This document shows positions 34,919 through 45,172 of a stretch of DNA of 64,000 nucleotides, in pieces (within the stretch, counting starts at the first letter, position 1; each line of letters opens with the position of its first letter). This DNA comes from Runella sp. MFBS21 (lineage in GTDB: Bacteria; Bacteroidota; Bacteroidia; Cytophagales; Spirosomataceae). The translations under genes were made by a program, and so were the position numbers. The stretch is taken from assembly GCF_029433105.1 (NCBI RefSeq), contig NZ_JARNTW010000004.1, forward strand, positions 144,880-208,879, read 5' to 3'. The notes beneath the pieces are model-generated. The model searched no databases and had not been told where the DNA came from. It saw nothing but the letters and a program-made list of their open reading frames with translations.

Positions 34919-37900
34919 ATGGAAACCCAAACAAAGAGGTATTGGAAAGGATTAGAGGAACTTCGAAATGACGAGACGTTTATAAAAAATGCCCATAATG
35001 AGTTCGGTAGTTTTGAATCTACAGATTCTAGCCAAAACAAGAGTATTGTAGATGGCATTGGATCAGACCGTCGTGACTTCCTAAAAGTATTGGGATTTGG
35101 GGTCGCTGCCGTTTCATTGGCAGCTTGTGATGCTCCTGTTAGAAAGTCAATTCCTTATATCAATAAACCTATTGATACTTTTCCTTCTATTGCTGATTGG
35201 TATGCTTCTACCTATGCAGAAGGAGGAGATTATACCAGCATTTTGGTAAAAACAAGAGAAGGCCGCCCCATCAAAATTGAGGGAAATCGCCAGTCAAGTG
35301 TTTCGGGTGGGGGTGTTAGTGCTCGTGCTCACGCTTCTTTGTTGGCACTTTATGACGTCGAAAAACTTAAAGGCCCTAAAAAAGGAGAGGCAGATGCCGC
35401 ATGGGATACTATTGATAAAGAAATCTCCTCTCAGCTAGCTTCTATCGCTGCTAAAGGTGGGCAGATTCGTATCGTATCTTCGACTATTCTTAGCCCTTCA
35501 ACCAAAGCCGTTATTTCAGATTTTACGAAGAAATATCCCACTACTCAACACATCACTTACGATGCTAACTCATTGGCTGGTTTGGTAAAAGCTAATGAGA
35601 TTTCTTTTTCTAAGGCTGCTATTCCTTCTTATGACTTTAGTAAAGCCAAAGTAATTGTAGGTCTTAGCTGTGATTTTTTAGGTACGTGGCTTTCTGCTGA
35701 TGAATTTTCTCGTCAATACGTAAAAGGGCGTAAGTTGAGTAGTGCCAAAGGTGGCAAACGCGATATGTCTCGCCACTATCAATTTGAGACTATCCTTTCT
35801 TTAACAGGTTCAAATGCCGATTATCGTGCCGCCGTTAAGCCTTCTCAAGAAGGATTGGTGGCATTGGCTTTATATAATAAAATCAGTGGCGCTGCTGGTG
35901 TTTCTTTAGGGGCAGAAGTTGATAAGCTCATCGACAAAGCCGCTAAAGATTTGAAAGCTGCACAAGGAGCGGCATTGGTAGTATCAGGTTCTAATGATCC
36001 CAATGTACAGATTGTAGTCAATGCACTAAATAGTGCATTGGGTTCTTATGGAACTACTATCGATTTAGGCTCGCCTACTTATTATCGTCAAGGAAACGAC
36101 ACTGCCATGAATGAATTGGTGGACGGTGTTAAAAACGGCGCAGTAAGTGCAGTTATTTTTTATGGATGTAATCCTGTATACGACCATCCTAGAGGTGCAG
36201 AATTGAAAGACGGTATTTCAAAATTAAGCCTTTCAGTATCATTTGCAGATCGCGCAGAAGAAACGGCTTCTTTGTGTAAATACATCACGCCTGCTCCTCA
36301 CTATTTAGAGTCTTGGGGAGATGCTGAGCCAAAAGCTGGTTCTTATAGCCTTCAGCAGCCAACAATCTCTTTGATTTATAAAACACGTCAAGCCCAATCA
36401 AGCCTTCTTAAATGGGCTGGTTTAAGCGAAGATTTCTACGCGTACTTGCGCAATTTCTGGAAAAACAATATCCTTGGAGGTAGTGATTTCGAGAACGCAT
36501 GGACCAAAGCATTGCATGATGGCGTATATGAGCGTGCTGGTGCTTCTACGGCAAGTGGTGCAGGTACTCCTGCTGGAGTAGATGCGGCTATCATTGCTGT
36601 AAAAAACACCTACAAGTCAGGTTCAGGTATTGAAGTAGTTTTGTACGAAAAAGTGGGAATGGGCACAGGTACACTTGCCAATAATCCATGGTTGCAAGAA
36701 TTCCCAGAACCTATTACTAAGGCATGTTGGGACAACTATGCAAGTGTTTCGCAGAAAACGGCTCAGGAAATGGGGCTTTCTCAAAACGATGTAGTAAAAG
36801 TAGAAGTTAAAGGCAAATCACTAGAATTACCTGTCTTGGTACAACCAGGCCAAGCCAACGGAACCGTTGCAATCGCCATTGGTTATGGTCGTGAGAAAGC
36901 TGGTAAATCTGGTAATGGAGTGGGGGTGAATGTGTTCCCTTTTGCACAGTATAAGGCTGGATTTATTAGTTTCAATGCGGGGGAAGGGACTGTAAGCAAA
37001 ACAGGAAGTACTCATAAAATTGCACAAACCCAAACTCACGAGACCGTAATGGCTCGTAAGGCGGTATTGCAAGAAGCTCGTTTGCCAGAATACCAAAAAG
37101 ATACAAAAGCAGGGCGTTATTTCCCTCACGTATTTACTTCAGAAGGCGTAAAATCTTCGACCGAAATCTCGCTATGGAATGGTTATGAAAAACCAAACCA
37201 CTCGTGGGGCTTAGTGATTGACCTCAATTCATGTACAGGTTGTGGGTCTTGTGTTATTAGCTGTCAAGCCGAAAACAACGTATCTGTAGTAGGACGTCAG
37301 GAAGTTATCAATCGTCGTGAGATGCACTGGATTCGTATCGACCGCTATTATAGCAGTGATGCGGTGGAAGATTTGAAAGGATTAGAAATCGCTTCCGAAA
37401 ATCCAGAGGTGACTTTCCAACCTTTGATGTGTCAGCACTGTGGTAATGCTCCTTGTGAGACGGTATGTCCCGTATTGGCTACGACTCACAGTACTGAAGG
37501 TTTGAACCAAATGGCTTATAACCGTTGTGTAGGTACTCGTTATTGTGCCAACAACTGCCCTTATAAAGTACGTCGTTTCAACTGGTTTAAGTACTTTGAT
37601 AACGATAACTTCGATTACCACTTCAACAATGACCTTGGTAAGATGGTAATCAATCCAGACGTAACAGTGCGTTCACGTGGGGTAATCGAAAAGTGCTCAA
37701 TGTGCGTACAGCGTATTCAAGAAGGTAAACTCAATGCTAAGAAGGAGCGTCGTCGTCCAGTTGATGGCGAAATTGAGGTAGCATGTTCGCAATCTTGCCC
37801 TACTGATGCGATTATTTTTGGAGATATGAATGATCCAGAAAGCCGCATTTCTAAGTTGTTGGCAGAAGAGAAAGATAATCGTGCTTTTACGATGTTGGAA

Positions 37901-38008
37901 GAAATCAACGTTAAGCCACAAGTTACGTATTTGACCAAAATCCGTAACAAAGACGTTGATGCGAAAGCTGCTACTGCCACAGAACATGCTGAGCATGGAG
38001 GACACTAA
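34919..38008 (+). CDS. actB: Alternative complex III subunit B (molybdopterin-like plus iron-sulfur protein)
   Basis: A 1029-residue protein. After a 50-residue lead it has a twin-arginine signal, R51-R-D-F-L-K followed by a hydrophobic stretch ending LAAC70. A molybdopterin-oxidoreductase-like region spans about residues 75-740; family knowledge says it holds no cofactor in this complex. The C-terminal ferredoxin-like part has four cysteine clusters: CTGCGSCVISCQAEN, CQHCGNAPCETVCP, a third starting at GTRYCANNCPYKVRRFNW, and the set CSMCVQRI with SQSCPTDA. These bind the Fe-S clusters that take electrons from menaquinol. The end is histidine-rich (EHAEHGGH). Confidence 0.95.
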   Translation: METQTKRYWKGLEELRNDETFIKNAHNEFGSFESTDSSQNKSIVDGIGSDRRDFLKVLGFGVAAVSLAACDAPVRKSIPYINKPIDTFPSIADWYASTYAEGGDYTSILVKTREGRPIKIEGNRQSSVSGGGVSARAHASLLALYDVEKLKGPKKGEADAAWDTIDKEISSQLASIAAKGGQIRIVSSTILSPSTKAVISDFTKKYPTTQHITYDANSLAGLVKANEISFSKAAIPSYDFSKAKVIVGLSCDFLGTWLSADEFSRQYVKGRKLSSAKGGKRDMSRHYQFETILSLTGSNADYRAAVKPSQEGLVALALYNKISGAAGVSLGAEVDKLIDKAAKDLKAAQGAALVVSGSNDPNVQIVVNALNSALGSYGTTIDLGSPTYYRQGNDTAMNELVDGVKNGAVSAVIFYGCNPVYDHPRGAELKDGISKLSLSVSFADRAEETASLCKYITPAPHYLESWGDAEPKAGSYSLQQPTISLIYKTRQAQSSLLKWAGLSEDFYAYLRNFWKNNILGGSDFENAWTKALHDGVYERAGASTASGAGTPAGVDAAIIAVKNTYKSGSGIEVVLYEKVGMGTGTLANNPWLQEFPEPITKACWDNYASVSQKTAQEMGLSQNDVVKVEVKGKSLELPVLVQPGQANGTVAIAIGYGREKAGKSGNGVGVNVFPFAQYKAGFISFNAGEGTVSKTGSTHKIAQTQTHETVMARKAVLQEARLPEYQKDTKAGRYFPHVFTSEGVKSSTEISLWNGYEKPNHSWGLVIDLNSCTGCGSCVISCQAENNVSVVGRQEVINRREMHWIRIDRYYSSDAVEDLKGLEIASENPEVTFQPLMCQHCGNAPCETVCPVLATTHSTEGLNQMAYNRCVGTRYCANNCPYKVRRFNWFKYFDNDNFDYHFNNDLGKMVINPDVTVRSRGVIEKCSMCVQRIQEGKLNAKKERRRPVDGEIEVACSQSCPTDAIIFGDMNDPESRISKLLAEEKDNRAFTMLEEINVKPQVTYLTKIRNKDVDAKAATATEHAEHGGH

Positions 38009-38076
38009 TATCCTTAGTGAACAAAAATTGGTTTTTAAATTAAAAGATAACTACTAACAAATAACTTTCAATAGAT

Positions 38077-39504
38077 ATGCACGTTACTTCACCCGTAAGA
38101 ACCCCTCTCGTAACTGGTGGCAAAACATATGCCGATGTGACAGAGGATATCTGCAAGCAGGTGGAAGGCAAGCCTACCAAAGAATGGAAAGTCGCTTTTG
38201 GTATTTCATTAGCGGTTTTAGCTTACGGGACAGCCTGCTTATTCTGGACCTGGTGGGAAGGATTGGGCGTTTGGGGCCTAAACAAAACGGTCGGCTGGGC
38301 ATGGGACATTACCAACTTCGTATGGTGGGTTGGGATTGGTCACGCAGGTACGTTGATTTCAGCCATTTTGTTGTTGTTTCGCCAAAAATGGAGAACATCC
38401 ATCAACCGTGCGGCAGAAGCGATGACCATTTTTGCCGTTATTTGTGCGGCTTCATTTATCTTAATGCACATGGGGCGTCCTTGGTTGGCTCACTGGGCAT
38501 TACCTCTTCCTAATACATTTGGTTCGTTGTGGGTAAACTTCAACTCTCCTCTTGTGTGGGACGTATTTGCAATCTCGACTTATTTCTCTGTATCGTGTTT
38601 GTTTTGGTACGTAGGTTTAGTGCCTGATTTGGCTACTATTCGCGATCGGGCTCAAAACAAAGTGTCTAAGTATATCTATGGCACATTGGCTATGGGATGG
38701 AATGGCTCTTCAAAAACTTGGGCACGTTACGAATACATCAGCTTGATTTTGGCTGGTTTATCAACTCCCCTCGTACTTTCAGTACACACTATCGTATCAT
38801 TTGACTTCGCAACTTCGGTTATTCCAGGCTGGCACACGACTATCTTCCCTCCTTACTTCGTAGCAGGTGCGATTTTCTCTGGCTTTGCCATGGTACAAAA
38901 CTTGATGCTTGTGACACGCGTAGTGTACAAATTAGAAGATTACATCACTTTTGAGCACATTGAGATGATGAATACAATCATCACTTTGACTGGGTCAATC
39001 GTGGGGGTAGCTTATCTTACTGAATTCTTCATTGCTTGGTACTCTGGAGTAGAATATGAAAGTTATGCTTTTATCAACCGTGCTACAGGTCCTTACTGGT
39101 GGGCATACTGGGCGATGATGACTTGTAACGTAATCTCTCCACAGTTGTTTTGGAGCCGTAAGATTCGTCGTAGTATAACTTGGACCTTCTTTTTGTCAGT
39201 AGTTGTAAACATTGGTATGTGGTTTGAGCGTTTTGTGATTATTGTAACTTCACTTCACCGCGATTACATTCCTTCAAGCTGGGCAATGTTCTACCCTACT
39301 ATGTTTGATATTGGAGATTACATTTTCTCATTCGGGCTATTCTTTACTCTTTTCTTCTTGTTTTCTAAATACTTGCCAGTGATTAACATGGCCGAAGTAA
39401 AAGCAGTAATTAGAACATCATCTGAGAAATTGCCTAAGAAAATTTCTGGTGTATCAAAAGCGGATCGTTTGGCTTCGCCCGCCTACAAAAAAGATGCTGA
39501 ATAA
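38077..39504 (+). CDS. actC: Alternative complex III subunit C, NrfD/PsrC-type membrane subunit
   Basis: A 475-residue membrane protein with about ten helices, of the NrfD/PsrC family. Recognisable parts are FVWWVGIGHAGTLISAILLLFRQKWR in the second or third helix, with the histidine and acidic residues of the quinol site region, and FILMHMGRPWLAHW. It provides the main menaquinol-binding membrane site next to ActB and may take part in proton translocation with ActF. 68 nt after actB, 57 nt before actD. Confidence 0.93.
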   Translation: MHVTSPVRTPLVTGGKTYADVTEDICKQVEGKPTKEWKVAFGISLAVLAYGTACLFWTWWEGLGVWGLNKTVGWAWDITNFVWWVGIGHAGTLISAILLLFRQKWRTSINRAAEAMTIFAVICAASFILMHMGRPWLAHWALPLPNTFGSLWVNFNSPLVWDVFAISTYFSVSCLFWYVGLVPDLATIRDRAQNKVSKYIYGTLAMGWNGSSKTWARYEYISLILAGLSTPLVLSVHTIVSFDFATSVIPGWHTTIFPPYFVAGAIFSGFAMVQNLMLVTRVVYKLEDYITFEHIEMMNTIITLTGSIVGVAYLTEFFIAWYSGVEYESYAFINRATGPYWWAYWAMMTCNVISPQLFWSRKIRRSITWTFFLSVVVNIGMWFERFVIIVTSLHRDYIPSSWAMFYPTMFDIGDYIFSFGLFFTLFFLFSKYLPVINMAEVKAVIRTSSEKLPKKISGVSKADRLASPAYKKDAE

Positions 39505-39561
39505 GAGAGAAGTATCGAAAAGATACATAATCTCAAATCCTAAAATTTAACTGACAAAAAA

Positions 39562-40089
39562 ATGACGGATATTAATAAAAAGTTTTTAGTAGGTGTTTAC
39601 GATGATGACGATGTGGTGTTGTCGGCCGTTGGTAAGTTGAAAAACTCAGGGGTGAAAATCTATGAAGTTTATTCTCCTTTTGCGATTCACGGTATGGATA
39701 TTGCTATTGGGCATCCGCGTACTAGAATAGGTATTGCCGCTTTTTGTTTTGGATGCACTGGATTCTTGTGTGCATTGCTTCTTACGACTTGGACTATGGG
39801 AATAGATTGGCCAATGGTAATTGGAGGAAAAGACCCTATTTCGCTTCCAAACTATGTACCTGTCATGTTTGAGTTGACTGTATTGTTTACTGCATTTGGA
39901 ATGACAATCAGCTTCTTTATCACCAATGGATTAGGGCCTACTGTAAAGCCTCTTTTGTTTGACCCACGTTGTACCGACAATAAATTTGTAATGGCCATTG
40001 ACCTTAGCAAAAACAAATTGTCAGAAGCAGAAATCGCTAGTATTGTTAAAGCGTCTGGGGCAGAAGAAGTGAGTATAAAACAGTTGTAA
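39562..40089 (+). CDS. actD: Alternative complex III subunit D (DUF3341)
   Basis: A 175-residue protein: a soluble N-terminal domain (FLVGVYDDDDVVLSAVGKLKNSGVKIYEVYSPFAIHGMD), two membrane helices (residues about 58-80 and 98-120) and a C-terminal tail with FDPRCTDNKFVMAID. This is the DUF3341 plan of ActD, a structural subunit on the inner-membrane side of the complex. It is followed by actE after 14 nt. Confidence 0.93.
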   Translation: MTDINKKFLVGVYDDDDVVLSAVGKLKNSGVKIYEVYSPFAIHGMDIAIGHPRTRIGIAAFCFGCTGFLCALLLTTWTMGIDWPMVIGGKDPISLPNYVPVMFELTVLFTAFGMTISFFITNGLGPTVKPLLFDPRCTDNKFVMAIDLSKNKLSEAEIASIVKASGAEEVSIKQL

Positions 40090-40103
40090 TGCATTAAAAT
40101 ACG

Positions 40104-40694
40104 ATGAAAAGAATACATACATTGATAATTGCCGTTTTTGCTGGGATTGCTACCATGACTTCATGTAAGCGTGGTCACGATGATACTGGCTTGGAATATG
40201 CTCCTAACATGTACAATTCGGTTGGGTATGAACCGTACACTCAAATTGAGAAAAACCCAATCAATGCTGATGGTAAAAACATGAGAGAACCGGTAGTAGG
40301 AACGGTGTCACGTAGGAACTATAAGACTCAATTTGATAGCGCAAGTGTTGATTTGATGATTTATCATTTAGGAAAAGATGATTTGGCTACTGCGGAGGCA
40401 GTGCTCAAAAATCCTGTTCCTAACAATGCAAAAGCCTTAGCTGAGGGTAAAGCTTTGTATACACGCTATTGCCAACACTGTCACGGAGAAGGTGGCGCAG
40501 GTGATGGCCCTGTAGCAGATATGTACAAAGGGGTACCAAATTATAAAGCAGATGCTTATCTGAATATGACGGATGGACACATTTTTCATGTAATTACGCA
40601 TGGAAAAGGACGTATGTGGCCACATGGCTCACAGGTGACTCCAGAAGAGCGTTGGAAAATCGCTCACTATGTTCATAAATTACAGAAAAGCTAA
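40104..40694 (+). CDS. actE: Alternative complex III subunit E, monoheme cytochrome c lipoprotein
   Basis: A 196-residue exported lipoprotein (T-M-T-S-C21). One heme c site, C123-Q-H-C-H127, in the block YTRYCQHCHGEGGAGDGPVADMYKGVP, with a methionine near RMWPHGSQVTPEERW as the likely distal ligand. The first 100 residues are an extended tail with RNYKTQFDSASVDLMIYHLGKDD. ActE docks beside ActA on the periplasmic face. With the six ActA sites, the operon encodes seven heme c sites. Confidence 0.93.
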   Translation: MKRIHTLIIAVFAGIATMTSCKRGHDDTGLEYAPNMYNSVGYEPYTQIEKNPINADGKNMREPVVGTVSRRNYKTQFDSASVDLMIYHLGKDDLATAEAVLKNPVPNNAKALAEGKALYTRYCQHCHGEGGAGDGPVADMYKGVPNYKADAYLNMTDGHIFHVITHGKGRMWPHGSQVTPEERWKIAHYVHKLQKS

Positions 40695-40786
40695 GTAAGA
40701 AGTTAAAAGTCGATGGATATGATGACATAGAGTCAATCCATTGACAACTAACAAAAACAATAAACAATTAACGACAAAGATTTATA

Positions 40787-42112
40787 ATGGGCGCACATCA
40801 TCACGAAGTTGTTTCTGTAGAAGAACAATTTGAATTTACCGCCGAATCAAAACGTAATCTGCTGATTGGCATGGGTATCGGTGCCGCACTGGTTTTGGTG
40901 GGAGCATATTTGTTGTCGCAGGGCGGAGGGCATGGCCACGAAGCTCACGATGCTGCTCATGCAGCTGCTGGTCATGCTGCCGAGCATGCTCATGACCATG
41001 GTCATGGCTATCACTGGACACAACGTATCATTGCCAATTTGTGGGTAAATAGTGTATATTTTGCCGGCATTTCAGTGGTGGGGATGTTTTTTATTTCGTA
41101 CAATTATCTTGCCCAAGCAGGATGGTCAGCCGTTTTTAAACGTGTTCCAGAAGCGATGCCTGCTTTCTTACCAATTCCAGCTATTATTATTATTGTGATA
41201 GCCGTTTTGTTTGGGGATAAGCTGTTCCATTGGATGCACGAAGGAATTATGGACCCTACTAGCGAGCATTATGATGCAATCATCGCTGGCAAAAAGGGCT
41301 TTTTGAATAAGCCATTCTACTATATTCGCTTAGTCTTATATTTTGGACTTTGGTATGGATTATGGAGAGTGATTCGTACTCTTTCTCTTCAAGAAGATGA
41401 GATTGGAGGCACAGCCAATTATTATAAATCAATCAAATTTGGTACTGCCTTTTTGGTTGTTTTTGCTGTTACTTCTTCTACCTCGGCATGGGACTTAGTG
41501 ATGTCAATTGATACGCACTGGTTTTCTACTATGTTTGGATGGTATACGCTCGCAAGCTGGCACGTGGCTGGTTTGGCAACGATGACTTTGACGATTGTGA
41601 CCCTAAAAGAAAAAGGATATTTGAAAGCGGTAAATGCAAGCCACTTACACGATTTAGGTAAGTTTTGTTTTGCGTTTTCAATCTTCTGGACGTATGTATG
41701 GTTTGCTCAATTTTTGTTGATTTACTACGCCAACTTACCAGAAGAAACTATCTATTTCCGTGAGCGTTTTTCAGGATATGGAGGAATCTACAAAGCCCCA
41801 TTCTTTGTGAATATTATTTTAAACTTTGTGCTTCCGTTCTTAGTTTTAATGACGAGAGACTCAAAACGTACCTCGATAATATTGAAAGTCGCTTGTTGGT
41901 CAATTCTTGTCGGACACTATTTTGATTTCTATACTAATATTATGCCTGGTACAGTTGGTGCTAATGGTGGTTTTGGAGCAGTAGAGTTCGGTTTTGTACT
42001 GTTGTTTGCCTGCGGATTTATTTGGTCGGTTTCAACTCAACTTACTAAAGCAAATCTTATCCCTCGTAATCACCCAATGCTAGAGGAGTCTTTGCATCAC
42101 GATGTTGCTTAA
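40787..42112 (+). CDS. actF: Alternative complex III subunit F, NrfD-like membrane subunit
   Basis: A 441-residue membrane protein with about ten helices, the second NrfD-like quinone-region subunit of the complex. Helix 1 (residues about 24-45) is followed by a very histidine-rich loop (about residues 48-75, with H at nearly every third place). DLVMSIDTHWFSTMFGWYTLASWHVAGLATMT is the conserved central block. It ends with NPMLEESLHHDVA. Last act gene; coxB follows after 30 nt, so the reductase and oxidase are co-expressed. Confidence 0.92.
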   Translation: MGAHHHEVVSVEEQFEFTAESKRNLLIGMGIGAALVLVGAYLLSQGGGHGHEAHDAAHAAAGHAAEHAHDHGHGYHWTQRIIANLWVNSVYFAGISVVGMFFISYNYLAQAGWSAVFKRVPEAMPAFLPIPAIIIIVIAVLFGDKLFHWMHEGIMDPTSEHYDAIIAGKKGFLNKPFYYIRLVLYFGLWYGLWRVIRTLSLQEDEIGGTANYYKSIKFGTAFLVVFAVTSSTSAWDLVMSIDTHWFSTMFGWYTLASWHVAGLATMTLTIVTLKEKGYLKAVNASHLHDLGKFCFAFSIFWTYVWFAQFLLIYYANLPEETIYFRERFSGYGGIYKAPFFVNIILNFVLPFLVLMTRDSKRTSIILKVACWSILVGHYFDFYTNIMPGTVGANGGFGAVEFGFVLLFACGFIWSVSTQLTKANLIPRNHPMLEESLHHDVA

Positions 42113-42142
42113 AATAATTAGTTTACAACTTATCCTAATACG

Positions 42143-43261
42143 ATGGTTTATTTAGTTGGAATATTGTTAGTAGTGCTGTTAGGCGTAGCAATCGCGATAG
42201 CAGCAAAATTACAAAAGGTTATGAAAGGTGTTCAGCCTGACAATCAGGATGATATGCCAGTTCCTAACAACAAAGTTAATGGTGCACTTTGGATTGTTTT
42301 CTTGGTTCTAGGAACAATCGGTGTGGCAGCGTCTTATTGGTCTGCTAAAGATTATTTCTTGCCAGAAGCGTCATCGCCCCACGGACGTGAAACGGATAGT
42401 CAGTTTTGGTTTGATATGTCATTACTGACCATTGCTTTTTTTGCAGTTAATTTCTTATTGTTTTTCTTTTCTTGGAGATACCAATATAAGAAAGGTTATA
42501 AAGCCACATTTTATCCTGAAAATCACAAACTTGAATTGATTTGGACGGCTGTGCCAGCGGTGATAATGGCCGTATTGGTATTCTTGGGCTTTCGTACTTG
42601 GACTCAGATTATGGCTGATGCCCCCGCAGATTCGCAAGTAATAGAAATCATGGGTAAGCAGTTTGGATGGATTGTACGCTATGGTGGTGTGCAAGATAAC
42701 AAACTCGGCAATTATAACTACAAGCTCATTTCATCTGACAATGAAATGGGAATTGACTACTCAGACGAAGCATCCATGGATGATTTTATTAATCCTAGTG
42801 AGATGCACGTAGAAGTGGGCAAGCCAGTATTGTTGAAAATTCGTGCTCGTGATGTATTGCACAGTGTTTATATTCCTCACATGCGAGTTAAAATGGATGC
42901 AGTTCCAGGAATGCCTACAAAATTCTGGTTCATTCCAGATAAGTCTACTGCACAAATGCGTGCAGAATTAAATAATCCTAATTTTGATTACGAAATTGCT
43001 TGTACTGAAGTATGTGGACGTGGGCACTTTGCAATGAAACTTCGCTTAATAGTTGAAGATAAGGCCGCAGTAGATGCTTGGAAGCAACAACAAAAACCAC
43101 AGCTTTCGTTGATTTTGGAATCAAATCCTAAGTTTATTTCCAAAATCCCTGAGAAATTGCGTGCTAAAGCGATGGATTATGCTCCATACGTGGAAGAGGC
43201 TGCTGATAGCACAACTGCCGCATCAGGCTCAGCGGCAGCCACAAGCGCGTCATTACGTTAA
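42143..43261 (+). CDS. coxB: Cytochrome c oxidase subunit II
   Basis: A 372-residue protein with three hydrophobic segments near the N-terminus (residues about 2-22, 48-66 and 92-115) and a periplasmic cupredoxin domain. The binuclear CuA site is complete: H240 in VLHSVYIPH, then C287-T-E-V-C291-G-R-G-H295-F-A-M298. WTAVPAVIMAVLVFLGFRTW and KQFGWIVRYGG are typical subunit II blocks. It lacks the C-terminal cytochrome c domain of caa3 enzymes, so electrons must come from a separate cytochrome domain, here probably ActA or ActE. The tail is alanine/serine-rich. Confidence 0.95.
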   Translation: MVYLVGILLVVLLGVAIAIAAKLQKVMKGVQPDNQDDMPVPNNKVNGALWIVFLVLGTIGVAASYWSAKDYFLPEASSPHGRETDSQFWFDMSLLTIAFFAVNFLLFFFSWRYQYKKGYKATFYPENHKLELIWTAVPAVIMAVLVFLGFRTWTQIMADAPADSQVIEIMGKQFGWIVRYGGVQDNKLGNYNYKLISSDNEMGIDYSDEASMDDFINPSEMHVEVGKPVLLKIRARDVLHSVYIPHMRVKMDAVPGMPTKFWFIPDKSTAQMRAELNNPNFDYEIACTEVCGRGHFAMKLRLIVEDKAAVDAWKQQQKPQLSLILESNPKFISKIPEKLRAKAMDYAPYVEEAADSTTAASGSAAATSASLR

Positions 43262-43291
43262 CTTAACCAACCACTTTAAACTCTTATAAAA

Positions 43292-45172
43292 ATGTCGGTA
43301 GTAGAGGCCAATTTGGATCACGATATTCACGCTCATGATGAGCATGAACATCATGAAGAGTTAAACTTCTGGCGTAAGTATATCTTCTCAGAAGACCACA
43401 AGGTGATTGCTAAACAATACATGATTACTGGTATATTTTGGGCAATCATTGGGGCAGCGATGTCAATTATTTTCCGGCTTCAATTAGGGTTTCCGGGCGC
43501 TAACCTAAGCTGGCTAAAACCTATCTTAGGAAAATGGATCACTGATACAGGTGCATTAGATCCAAATTTTTACCTTGCTTTGGTAACAATGCATGGTACT
43601 ATCATGGTATTTTTTGTACTTACTGCCGGCCTTAGCGGTACATTCAGTAATTTTTTGATTCCGCTTCAAGTAGGAGCTAGAGATATGGCATCTGGATTTT
43701 TGAATATGATATCTTTTTGGCTTTTCTTTATTTCAGGTTTGTTGATGTTTGTTTCTATTTTTCTAGAAACAGGTCCAGCAGCTGGGGGATGGGTAATTTA
43801 TCCTCCATTAAGTGCTTTACCTAAAGCTCACATGGGCTCCGAAATGGGAATGACGCTTTGGTTAGCAAGTATGGCTATCTTCATCATGTCGTCATTGTTA
43901 GGTAGTTTAAACTATATTACTACAGTCATCAACCTTCGTACAAGAGGTATGACTTTTACGCGTTTACCCTTGACAATTTGGGCATTTTTGATTACAGCCG
44001 TTTTGGGGGTAATCTCATTCCCTGTGTTGTTATCAGCTGCTCTTTTGTTGATTTTTGATCGTCATTTCGGTACTAGTTTCTATCTTTCTGAAATTTATAT
44101 CGATGGTGAAGCTCTACCAAATGTCGGTGGTAGCCCTATCTTATTTCAACACTTGTTCTGGTTTTTAGGACACCCTGAAGTTTATATCGTACTCTTGCCT
44201 GCATTGGGTATTACTTCTGAGATTATTGCTACCAATTCTCGCAAACCAATCTTCGGTTATCGTGCGATGATTGCTTCTATCATGGCAATTGCTTTCTTAG
44301 CGTTTATTGTATGGGCCCACCATATGTTTGTGACAGGAATGAATCCATTCTTAGGATCAATCTTTATGTTTTTGACCCTTATTATTGCGGTACCTTCAGC
44401 AGTGAAAGCATTTAACTATATTACTACTCTTTGGAGAGGTAATATAGTATTTACTCCTGCGATGTTGTTCTCGATTGGATTGGTATCTTTGTTTGTGTCA
44501 GGTGGTTTGACAGGTATCATTTTAGGTAACTCTGCTCTTGATATCCAATTGCACGATACTTATTTTGTAGTTGCTCACTTCCACATCGTAATGGGAGCTG
44601 CTTCTGCTTTTGGTTTCTTTGCGGGTATTTATCACTGGTATCCCAAGATGTTTGGTAGAATGCTTAATAATACCCAAGGACAAATCCACTTCTGGTTGAC
44701 TTTTGCGGGGGTATATTTAGTATTTATGCCAATGCACTATGTTGGTATAGCTGGTTTCCCTCGCCGTTATTACCAATTCACTGGTTTTGATTTTACGAAG
44801 TCGTTTACAGACTTAAACATGTTTATAAGTATTGCGGCAATTTTCACTTTCTTTGCTCAATTTGTATTTCTCTGGAATTTCTTCTACAGCATGTTTAAGG
44901 GTAAAGTAGCTCCTCCAAACCCATGGAAATCAAATACATTGGAGTGGACTACTCCAGTAAACGTAGGTCATGGAAACTGGCCTGGTGAGATTCCAGCAGT
45001 ATATCGTTGGCCATATGATTATAGCAAACCTGGCTCTGAAGTTGACTTTATTCCTCAGAATATACCTCATTCCCAAACGCCCGAATCTAACTTCCCGCAT
45101 GAGAATGAGTATATAGCTCAGGAAAAAGAAATTGAGGCTCAAAATTATAATGACCAATTCGCGGCTCATTAA
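43292..45172 (+). CDS. coxA: Cytochrome c oxidase subunit I
   Basis: A 626-residue, 12-helix heme-copper oxidase subunit. Heme a and CuB/heme a3 ligands are visible: TMHGTIMVFF (low-spin heme histidine), FWFLGHPEVYIVLLPALG (CuB histidine and the cross-linked tyrosine, A-type), VWAHHMF (CuB pair) and HDTYFVVAHFHIVMG (heme ligands). The N-terminus is histidine- and acid-rich (residues about 8-24). The C-terminal 90 residues are soluble (WTTPVNVGHGNWPGEIPAVYRWPYD). The enzyme reduces O2 and pumps protons. The last 23 nt overlap ctaA. Confidence 0.97.
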   Translation: MSVVEANLDHDIHAHDEHEHHEELNFWRKYIFSEDHKVIAKQYMITGIFWAIIGAAMSIIFRLQLGFPGANLSWLKPILGKWITDTGALDPNFYLALVTMHGTIMVFFVLTAGLSGTFSNFLIPLQVGARDMASGFLNMISFWLFFISGLLMFVSIFLETGPAAGGWVIYPPLSALPKAHMGSEMGMTLWLASMAIFIMSSLLGSLNYITTVINLRTRGMTFTRLPLTIWAFLITAVLGVISFPVLLSAALLLIFDRHFGTSFYLSEIYIDGEALPNVGGSPILFQHLFWFLGHPEVYIVLLPALGITSEIIATNSRKPIFGYRAMIASIMAIAFLAFIVWAHHMFVTGMNPFLGSIFMFLTLIIAVPSAVKAFNYITTLWRGNIVFTPAMLFSIGLVSLFVSGGLTGIILGNSALDIQLHDTYFVVAHFHIVMGAASAFGFFAGIYHWYPKMFGRMLNNTQGQIHFWLTFAGVYLVFMPMHYVGIAGFPRRYYQFTGFDFTKSFTDLNMFISIAAIFTFFAQFVFLWNFFYSMFKGKVAPPNPWKSNTLEWTTPVNVGHGNWPGEIPAVYRWPYDYSKPGSEVDFIPQNIPHSQTPESNFPHENEYIAQEKEIEAQNYNDQFAAH